From NCBI GenBank assembly GCA_964464815.1, contig CAYXHF010000065.1:1-7894 (forward strand): 7,894 bases of DNA. The letters are read 5' to 3'. The notes under the pieces are model-generated. The model saw only the letters and a list, made by a program, of their open reading frames with translations, did no database searches and was not told the origin of the DNA. Below, in pieces: positions 1-5,494 of the stretch (positions are counted from its first letter, which is position 1; each line of letters starts with the position of its first letter). The stretch comes from UBA11524 sp964464815 (GTDB taxonomy: Bacteria > Bacillota > Clostridia > Christensenellales > Aristaeellaceae). The position numbers were made by a program, and so were the translations under genes.

Positions 1-137
1 TGCAATCAGAAAAGCGCACTCAATCCTCTCCACCGCACTGCAAGGCACGCGCTTACAGAGCCGCGGAGGCTAACTCTCCCCTGCTGTTCCACCTGCGTGA
101 CCATCTGGGAACACATACACGCAAGGAATAAGCCTCG
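1..137. other. Gene-free left edge downstream of the PHP gene
   Basis: No coding region, tRNA or rRNA could be supported here on either strand. The stretch lies after the stop codon of the minus-strand PHP gene, so it is that gene's 3' flank. A modest inverted repeat (TGTTCC at 85-90 against GGAACA at 108-113) is present but has no T-tract on either side, so it is not a convincing terminator. Confidence 0.5.
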
Positions 138-965
138 TCACCAGCGGCCCGTTTCCAGAAAGCGCATCACGTCGCCTTCCATCGCCGCATCGTTTCTGTC
201 GCGAATCTCCACCGGCAAATGTAGCTTGAAGCCCTCCGGCCAGTGCAGTCGTTCCTCCGACGCATGTACGCCGAAGGGCTTTTTCTGTAGAATCGCGTCC
301 ACATAATCGTGAATGCTGTTCAGCGGATGGTCAAACACCACGCCGCTGAGGCGCTCCGACACCATCGTGTCAACGCAGTGGTTGTCCGACCCGCCTGTCA
401 TCGGCAGCTGCAAGCGCTGGGCGTACCGCACCGCCAGTGCGTTTTCCTCATCCGGATTGCCGCAGTTGACAACCTCCACCGCGTCCACGCAGTAGGGCGA
501 CAGGTGAATATCCCGCAGATAGCTCCGCTGACGGAACGGATGCGCCTGCACCACGCAACCGCCAGCCGCATGCACCTGCTCGTACTGCTCCTTGCGCGTC
601 CAATGCTCCATTTCCGGATGCGCAATCATCCACTTTTCGTCCAGGCCGTAGATGAGGTACTCATCGCCCTGCTGGTTTTCTTCCAGCCCGAAGAACACCG
701 GGAAGTTCCGCTTATCGCCTTCTTCCCGCGCATCCTCGAACCCCTGACAGAACAGATGCACACGCTCTGCCCACGGAAGGCGTCTGTCAATCGCGCAATT
801 TCCCCGGAAGAAATGATCCGTCACGATAATTCCCGCATAGCCCGCATCCATATACCGGGCAATATATTCGCGTCCCTTCGACGCGCCACACGCACTCCCC
901 TGCGAGGTATGCATATGTGTTTCATAAATATAGGAAGCCATCTTTTTTCTGCACGGCGCACCCAT
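138..965 (-). CDS. PHP domain-containing metal-dependent phosphoesterase
   Basis: This is a PHP (polymerase and histidinol phosphatase) fold protein, a family that hydrolyses phosphoester bonds using a cluster of His/Asp/Glu-bound metals. Numbering from the internal Met at base 941, the motifs appear in order: ETHMH (H9, H11) near the N-terminus, TDH at 41-43, GLEEN at 85-89 with E87 as probable ligand, QAHP at 132-135, and GGSDNH at 183-188. That is a full metal-site set, so the enzyme is probably active. No signal peptide or membrane segment is seen, so it should be cytoplasmic. The start is uncertain. ATG at 965 has AAAAAGGAG at 977-985 (11-base spacing). ATG at 998 would need a ribosome site lying in the probable promoter. 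ATG at 941 sits closest to the usual family start but has only a weak A-rich upstream. Length is 267-286 residues depending on start. The gene is divergent from addB. The substrate cannot be told from sequence; nucleotides, small phosphodiesters and sugar phosphates are all possible. Confidence 0.88.
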   Translation of the reverse strand: MGAPCRKKMASYIYETHMHTSQGSACGASKGREYIARYMDAGYAGIIVTDHFFRGNCAIDRRLPWAERVHLFCQGFEDAREEGDKRNFPVFFGLEENQQGDEYLIYGLDEKWMIAHPEMEHWTRKEQYEQVHAAGGCVVQAHPFRQRSYLRDIHLSPYCVDAVEVVNCGNPDEENALAVRYAQRLQLPMTGGSDNHCVDTMVSERLSGVVFDHPLNSIHDYVDAILQKKPFGVHASEERLHWPEGFKLHLPVEIRDRNDAAMEGDVMRFLETGRW

Positions 966-1017
966 TTCGCCATGCGCTCCTTTTTCCGATTTCAGCATTT
1001 TTCACAATGCCTTCCTT

Positions 1018-1046
1018 ATTATATCACGCTCCCTCGGCAGATGCAA
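1018..1046 (-). promoter_or_regulatory. Probable sigma-A promoter of the PHP gene
   Basis: Read on the minus strand, TTGCAT (1041-1046) and a perfect TATAAT (1018-1023) are separated by 17 bases. Transcription would begin near 1011. That would leave the farthest upstream ATG (998) with its purine-rich AAGGAAGG mostly outside the transcript, which favours the 965 start. Confidence 0.55.
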
Positions 1047-1150
1047 CGCAATGGTTTGATTTTCCGACTTGGGAAGGCTGGGTGCTGCTTACCAGGTCCA
1101 GCCACCACTGAAAAACAGCCTTTCTCCTTCCCGCTCGGATGCACATGCAG

Positions 1151-1200
1151 TATCAATCCCTCCGGCACTCCGTGCCACCCCCCTTTACACAAGGGAGCTG
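1151..1200. repeat. Two-hairpin palindromic element, probably a dispersed intergenic repeat
   Basis: Two short hairpins follow each other: GGCAC-TCC-GTGCC (1164-1176) and CCCTT-TACAC-AAGGG (1181-1195), in a pyrimidine-rich context starting around TATCAATCCCTCCGGC. From memory, gut Clostridia genomes carry many short intergenic elements of this style (a GGCAC..GTGCC-like hairpin followed by a CCCTTT..AAAGGGAG hairpin). Only one copy is in this window, so its repeated nature is recollection and inference. A minus-strand open frame through it is almost certainly not a gene. Confidence 0.4.
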
Positions 1201-1213
1201 GGCAGGTTATAAT
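1184..1213 (+). promoter_or_regulatory. Candidate distal promoter reading toward addB
   Basis: TTTACA (1184-1189, five of six consensus bases) is followed after 18 bases by a perfect TATAAT (1208-1213). It would start transcription near 1220 and give addB a leader of about 180 bases. Its -35 box lies inside the second hairpin of the repeat-like element at 1151-1200, so the element may supply the promoter. Confidence 0.45.
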
Positions 1214-1361
1214 TTGAAGCGCAACATCCAGCAAATTCGTCCCTTTCGAAACCCATTTCGCGATGGCGTTGACGCGATATATTGGCTGTTTCCGCGTGGC
1301 GCGTTTTTCTCCGCTCGTTTCTTATCTTTTTTCTTTCTTCCTTTCCCTTTCCTTGAAAATC

Positions 1362-1370
1362 TGCTATAAT
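1362..1370 (+). promoter_or_regulatory. Extended -10 promoter immediately upstream of addB
   Basis: TGCTATAAT (1362-1370) is a perfect TATAAT with the TGN extension. The DNA upstream (1314-1352) is very pyrimidine-rich with no good -35 box, as is usual for extended -10 promoters. Transcription would begin near 1377, and AGGAGG at 1391-1396 sits six bases before the addB ATG. Confidence 0.6.
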
Positions 1371-1402
1371 ATCCTTATTCCTATCCCTACAGGAGGTTTC
1401 CG

Positions 1403-4400
1403 ATGAGCAAAGTACAGATTTGGGGCGTCCGCGCTAATCGTGGCAAATTACGCCTCTTCTCCGAAATCAACCGCTTCCGCCAACAGGGACATCGTGTACT
1501 CCTGCTCGTTCCCGAACAGTATACCCTCCAGGCCGAACGTGAACTCATTGATTCCCTCGACCTTCCCGGCCTGATGAATATCGACGTCCTTTCCCCAACA
1601 CGCCTTGGTCGCCGTATCCAGGAGGCCGCTGGCCGCCAGCCCCTTGCACCGCTGAATGAAAGTGGCCGCCGAATGGCACTTGCCCAGGCATTGAGCCAGT
1701 GCCAGGAGGAGTTGCAGTACTATGGCCGCGTGGCGCTTTCCTCCGGCTTGCCGGAAAAGCTCTCGGCGCTCCTGACGGACTTCCAGCGTGCCGCATTGCG
1801 CCCGGAGGATTTGGCCCAGCATGCCCAGACGCTTATTTCCGGCGCACAAAGCGCAAAGGAGCATGATCTCGCGCTCCTGTTCAGCGCGTATGAAGCACTG
1901 ATTGCAGGGCGCTTTACCGATGAAACCACCCAGCAGTTTGACCTCGTTGACCGCCTTTCCGCAAGTGGCATCATGAAGGATGCGGCCGTGTTTGTGTGGC
2001 AGTTTGATATGCTGTCCACACCGTTTGCTGCCCTGCTGGCCGCTGGCGCAGGAGAATGCGCCGCCATGCGGATTCTCTTCACAATGGACACGAAGCAAGC
2101 GGAGGATGAGCGCGTTTTCCTCTCCCAAAGACGTAGCGCCGCAGACCTGTGTGAGCGAATGCGCCACGTGGGCGTTCCGGTGGACTGGCTATATCTCGAT
2201 GATGATTTCGATACGCCGCATGCACCGGCCCTGCAGCATCTGGAAAAGCATCTGTTCACGCGCAAGCTGGTGGATTTTGCGGGCGATATGACCCCTGTTC
2301 AGGTGCATGCCGCCGCCAATCCGTATGCAGAGGCCGCCTATGCCGCGCAGGTCTTGCAAAACTGGCATCGTGCGGGCATTCCGTGGCAGCGCATGGCCGT
2401 CACGCTGGCAGATACGGATCATCTGCCGGGCATTTTGGCCGTCACGCTCCAAAGCGCGGGCATCCCCTGCTATCAGGCGCGAAAGGATAGCGCAGTTCGC
2501 CATGGACTGAGCCGAATGCTGCTGGGCGCACTGCGGTGCATTTCCGCATCCTTTGTGCGGGAGGACGTGCTACAAATGGCCAAGAGTGGCTTTTCGCCGC
2601 TGACAATGGCGGAGGCCGACCTGCTGGAAAACTACGCCATCGTGCATGGCGTAGCGCGTGGCAAATGGTTGCAGCCCTTCACCTGGGGCGCAGATGCGGA
2701 GGAAATCGAGCCGTTGCGCCAGCGCCTGATGGAGCCGGTGCTTCATCTGCGTGATGCGCTTCGCCGCGCAGCGACAGCCGCCGCCTCTGTCGAAGCCATC
2801 TTCCGCTTTTTGGAGGAGGTCGGCGCATACGAGCGACTGATGCAGCGTGAGGAGGCGCTTCTGTCCCGCAACATGGCCGCCGAGGCCACCCAAAGCCGCC
2901 AGGTCTGGCGCATCCTAATGGCACTGCTGGATCAGCTCTACGCGCTGCTTGGGGAGCAGAAAGCCAATTTGAAGGAGCTGTCCCGTTTTGTAGAAGCAGG
3001 TCTGACCGGCGCAGCAATTTCCTCCCTGCCGCCCGAGCCTGACACCGTGATGATTGGCGAGGCCGGGCATTTGATGACCGGCCAGCTGGACGCCCTGCTG
3101 GTCATGGGCATGCAGGACGGCGCAATGACCAGCAACAGCGATTCACTCCTGACCGAAAGCGAGCAGCGCACGCTCTGCGACGCGACGCACCGTGCCATCG
3201 GCCTGACGCGTCAGGAGACAGCCGCCTTGCGCATGTGTGACTTCTACCGCACCTTTGCCCTGCCGTCTCAGGCGCTGACCATCACCTTCTCCCAAAGCGG
3301 ACAGGACGGCAGCGCCCTGCGTCCTGCGGGCATTGTGGAGGATCTCAAAAACATTTTCCCAGCAATGGTGTTTTCCGGCGGTGTGACGGCGGATACTTCC
3401 CTGCCGCTGTCTCCGGCACTGGCGCTGTCCGGCCTGCCTGCGCAGCTGCGCCGTGCCATGGAGACGAATCAGCCACTTCCGGAGGCATGGGCTGATGCCC
3501 TGCGCTGGCTCTGGCGCGATCCGGAATGGCATAGTCGCGCCGAGGGCGTGCTGCGTGCGCTCAATGCGCATGGGCAGTCGCAGTTCCTGCCGCCAGCCTA
3601 CACACGCCGCCTGTTCATGCAGGACAAGGTGTCCATCAGCCGTCTGGAAGGCTTCGCGCAATGCCCGTATCGGCACTTTGTCAATTACGGCTTAAAGCCC
3701 GTGATTCGCAAGGAATACGCCTTTGATCCGGTGGATGTGGGCGATTTCTACCACGCCGCCATGGAGGGCTTTGCCGCACAGGCGCTCAAAGACCCTGCAT
3801 TCCCCGACCTGACCGATGAGCAAATCAGCCACATCATGGATGATGTTCTTTCTCCCCTGACCGCCGCATGGCAGGACGGGCCGCTGAACGAAACGCCTTC
3901 CATGCGCCTACAGGGCGACAAGTACCGCCGCACCGTGCATCGCGCGGCGTGGATGTTCACCCATCACGCCCAGCACAGCCGCTTCAAGGTGATTGGCGAG
4001 GAAGTCGTCTTCGGCGAGGAGAACGGTCTGCCGCCGGTCGTCCTGACGCTCCACGATGGCCGCCAGATTGCCCTGCGCGGCAAAATCGACCGCATCGACC
4101 GTTGGGAAGGCGACAGCGGCGTATACCTGCTCGTCTCCGACTACAAGAGCAGCCGCCGTGAAATCGACCCAGCGCGCCTTTGGTACGGCCTGCAATTGCA
4201 GCTGATGCTGTATCTGGAAGCCGCCTGTGAGGGACTGAACGGTCAGCCTGCGGGTGCCTTCTACTTTACCATCAAAGACCCGCTGGTCGATGCCGAGGAC
4301 GTGAAGGAGGCCGCCGAAAAGGCCATTGCCCACAAATTACAGCTCAAAGGCGTCGTCCTTGCGGACGTTGAGGTCACAGAGGCGCTGGACAGCGACCCCG

Positions 4401-4735
4401 GTTACTCCTTCGCCAAGGTCTTCAAGAAGGACGAAACCATCGCCGCCACCGCCGATGCCTACACGCCCGAGCAGATGCAGCAGCTATTGCACCATGCAAA
4501 GAAAACCGCCGCCGAGCTGGCCGACCGCATTCGCGATGGCGACATTACCGCATCGCCCGCCTCCATCGGCGACTGGTGCGCGTGCCAATGGTGTGAGTGC
4601 GCCAGCATCTGCAAATTCGACGATTCTCTGCCCGGTCAGGAAAAACGTGAACTTCCCGACATGGACAGGCAGGAATTTTTAACCCGCATGGCGAATGATA
4701 ATAGTACATCCGATTCGGACACCCTGCTTCCGTAA
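1403..4735 (+). CDS. addB: AddB, subunit B of the AddAB ATP-dependent helicase/nuclease
   Basis: AddB pairs with AddA to resect double-strand DNA ends up to Chi sites for RecA-mediated repair in Firmicutes, the counterpart of RecBCD. The 1110-residue length is near the family norm. The C-terminal RecB-family nuclease is complete: GKIDRID at 893-899, DYKSS from D913 with K915, then the QLQLMLY segment (Q931-Y937). The iron-sulfur ligands also fit: C754 in AQCPYRHF, then C1061-x2-C1064-x5-C1070, the AddB spacing that pins the nuclease domain, with two extra cysteines (C1059, C1066). Residues 1 to about 750 form the inactivated helicase-like half involved in Chi recognition. Its P-loop is degraded: where relatives have GRAGSGK[ST], this protein has VRANRGKL (9-16). 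The start is firm because AGGAGG lies six bases upstream. No addA follows; the next gene has its own promoter, and no terminator is visible between them. Lysine codons are mixed AAA and AAG, unlike the two strongly biased downstream genes. Confidence 0.95.
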   Translation: MSKVQIWGVRANRGKLRLFSEINRFRQQGHRVLLLVPEQYTLQAERELIDSLDLPGLMNIDVLSPTRLGRRIQEAAGRQPLAPLNESGRRMALAQALSQCQEELQYYGRVALSSGLPEKLSALLTDFQRAALRPEDLAQHAQTLISGAQSAKEHDLALLFSAYEALIAGRFTDETTQQFDLVDRLSASGIMKDAAVFVWQFDMLSTPFAALLAAGAGECAAMRILFTMDTKQAEDERVFLSQRRSAADLCERMRHVGVPVDWLYLDDDFDTPHAPALQHLEKHLFTRKLVDFAGDMTPVQVHAAANPYAEAAYAAQVLQNWHRAGIPWQRMAVTLADTDHLPGILAVTLQSAGIPCYQARKDSAVRHGLSRMLLGALRCISASFVREDVLQMAKSGFSPLTMAEADLLENYAIVHGVARGKWLQPFTWGADAEEIEPLRQRLMEPVLHLRDALRRAATAAASVEAIFRFLEEVGAYERLMQREEALLSRNMAAEATQSRQVWRILMALLDQLYALLGEQKANLKELSRFVEAGLTGAAISSLPPEPDTVMIGEAGHLMTGQLDALLVMGMQDGAMTSNSDSLLTESEQRTLCDATHRAIGLTRQETAALRMCDFYRTFALPSQALTITFSQSGQDGSALRPAGIVEDLKNIFPAMVFSGGVTADTSLPLSPALALSGLPAQLRRAMETNQPLPEAWADALRWLWRDPEWHSRAEGVLRALNAHGQSQFLPPAYTRRLFMQDKVSISRLEGFAQCPYRHFVNYGLKPVIRKEYAFDPVDVGDFYHAAMEGFAAQALKDPAFPDLTDEQISHIMDDVLSPLTAAWQDGPLNETPSMRLQGDKYRRTVHRAAWMFTHHAQHSRFKVIGEEVVFGEENGLPPVVLTLHDGRQIALRGKIDRIDRWEGDSGVYLLVSDYKSSRREIDPARLWYGLQLQLMLYLEAACEGLNGQPAGAFYFTIKDPLVDAEDVKEAAEKAIAHKLQLKGVVLADVEVTEALDSDPGYSFAKVFKKDETIAATADAYTPEQMQQLLHHAKKTAAELADRIRDGDITASPASIGDWCACQWCECASICKFDDSLPGQEKRELPDMDRQEFLTRMANDNSTSDSDTLLP

Positions 4736-4784
4736 TTCCCACGAAAAAAAACGAGATGAAAACAAAGGAAATTCATCAGAAGCA

Positions 4785-4829
4785 TTGCATCCGGACGGAA
4801 AATAGTTTATAATAGAGTCAAGAAACTCT
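4785..4829 (+). promoter_or_regulatory. Promoter of the small P-loop gene, with an inverted repeat at the start site
   Basis: TTGCAT (4785-4790) and a perfect TATAAT (4808-4813) are 17 bases apart, predicting initiation near 4820. Directly after the -10 box is a perfect five-base inverted repeat, AGAGT (4814-4818) and ACTCT (4825-4829), around a six-base centre, straddling the start point. It could be a repressor operator or chance. AAGGAGG (4837-4843) lies nine bases before the ATG. Confidence 0.65.
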
Positions 4830-4852
4830 TACACACAAGGAGGCGTTTTTCC

Positions 4853-5263
4853 ATGATTCAAATCATCGCAGGCAAGAAGGGCTCCGGCAAGACCAAGCGA
4901 CTCATCGACATGACCAACAATGCGGTCAAGACCAGCTCTGGCAACGTTGTCTTCCTGGACAAGAACGACAGCTATATGTATGAAGTCGATCGTGCTGTCC
5001 GTTTTGTGAATGTGGAAGAATACAATGTTTCCACGGCCGACATGTTCCTGGGCTTCCTGGGCGGCATGCTCGCCAGCAACTATGACATCAAGTATGTCTT
5101 CATTGATGCCTTCCTCAAGCTCATCAAGGTGGACATTACCGATGCCCAGTGGTTCTTCGAGAGCCTGGACAAGTATGCTCAGAAGCATGATATGACCTTC
5201 GTGCTGTCCGTCAGCGCCGATCCTGAGACGCTGCCTGACTTCTGCAAGGGCTACATTATCTGA
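4853..5263 (+). CDS. Small P-loop NTPase-like protein of unknown function
   Basis: This 136-residue cytoplasmic protein starts almost directly with a perfect Walker A motif, GKKGSGKT (7-14), after a short hydrophobic strand (IQIIA). A Walker B-like strand, YVFID (81-85, D85), and a later hydrophobic strand, FVLSVSADP (116-124), complete a minimal nucleotide-binding core. No DNA-binding, membrane or partner domain can be seen. I recall similar short conserved proteins in Clostridia under vague names, but I do not recognise a defined function. The start is firm: AAGGAGG lies nine bases upstream, and the P-loop position matches P-loop proteins generally. It has its own promoter and is closed by a strong terminator at 5304-5339, so it is mainly a single-gene unit. 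All 12 lysines use AAG, which hints at good expression. It could be a nucleotide or nucleoside kinase-like fold or a regulatory ATPase. Confidence 0.85.
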   Translation: MIQIIAGKKGSGKTKRLIDMTNNAVKTSSGNVVFLDKNDSYMYEVDRAVRFVNVEEYNVSTADMFLGFLGGMLASNYDIKYVFIDAFLKLIKVDITDAQWFFESLDKYAQKHDMTFVLSVSADPETLPDFCKGYII

Positions 5264-5303
5264 TGCGCTTGTCCCCACATTGATGCCCCAAGGGTAACAT
5301 CTG

Positions 5304-5339
5304 ATGGGCGGCGGACTGATTGAGCCGTCGCCCATTTTT
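5304..5339 (+). terminator. Rho-independent terminator after the P-loop gene
   Basis: An 11-base stem pairs ATGGGCGGCGG (5304-5314) with CCGTCGCCCAT (5325-5335), with one G-T wobble, around a 10-base loop, followed by a T run ending at 5339. It starts 40 bases after the stop codon. Confidence 0.85.
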
Positions 5340-5340
5340 G

Positions 5341-5346
5341 TATTAT
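5341..5346 (+). promoter_or_regulatory. Weak candidate -10 box for the thrC leader
   Basis: TATTAT (5341-5346) matches five of six -10 bases, but the only -35 candidate, TTGAGC (5320-5325), is 15 bases away and lies inside the preceding terminator. No better promoter was found between the P-loop gene and thrC. If real, transcription would start near 5353, upstream of both leader hairpins. Confidence 0.25.
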
Positions 5347-5365
5347 TTCTTCACGATTTCTTCCT

Positions 5366-5456
5366 TTGCTTGCGGGCAGGGAGCTTCTTTTCCTACCCAC
5401 AAGCAAGGGAAGGGCATGTGCCTCTCCCTTGTTTTCTTTTTGCATTTTTTCCAGAT
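5366..5456 (+). terminator. Leader hairpin plus terminator upstream of thrC, a possible attenuator
   Basis: A long hairpin pairs 5366-5380 (TTGCTTGCGGGCAGG) with 5392-5406 (CCTACCCACAAGCAA), 13 of 15 positions paired, with an 11-base loop. Its last three bases are also the first three of a second hairpin, CAAGGGAAGGGC (5404-5415) with GCCTCTCCCTTG (5420-5431), having one mismatch and one wobble. The second hairpin is followed by a T-rich run at 5432-5456, so it looks like an intrinsic terminator 64 bases before the thrC ATG. No convincing promoter lies after it, so thrC transcription may have to read through. No T-box sequence and no threonine-rich leader peptide is visible. Confidence 0.55.
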
Positions 5457-5460
5457 TGAT

Positions 5461-5475
5461 GCGGGGCTACCCCGC
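5461..5475 (+). promoter_or_regulatory. Perfect small hairpin just upstream of the thrC ribosome site
   Basis: GCGGGG-CTA-CCCCGC is a perfect six-pair, all-GC inverted repeat with a three-base loop. It ends five bases before the AGGAG (5480-5484) of thrC. In the mRNA it could affect ribosome access or transcript stability; this is inference. Confidence 0.4.
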
Positions 5476-5494
5476 GGATAGGAGCGTGATTCCC

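Noticed and set aside
1..137. tRNA or small structured RNA at the left edge
   Set aside because: No T-arm GTTCGA-type sequence, no acceptor-stem pairing and no recognisable 6S, SRP or RNase P core could be found on either strand.
309..1217. Long plus-strand open frame of 302 codons overlapping the PHP gene
   Set aside because: It is antisense to a gene with a full set of PHP metal motifs, lacks a ribosome site and runs on through the intergenic repeat; its composition resembles a reverse-frame shadow.
1448..2167. Minus-strand open frame within addB
   Set aside because: It lies entirely antisense to the AddB coding sequence and shows no recognisable domain or ribosome site.
5440..5468. Promoter directly before thrC using TTGCAT at 5440-5445
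   Set aside because: No acceptable -10 box lies at 16-18 bases downstream; that position falls in the GC hairpin at 5461-5475.
5366..5494. In-frame N-terminal extension of thrC (TTG at 5366 or ATG at 5459)
   Set aside because: Family members begin at the FISTRGG segment, the extension would encode the leader hairpins and terminator, and a ribosome site serves the ATG at 5495.
5340..5494. T-box riboswitch for threonine upstream of thrC
   Set aside because: The conserved T-box sequence (GGUGGNACCGCG-like) and a long stem I are not present in this short leader.
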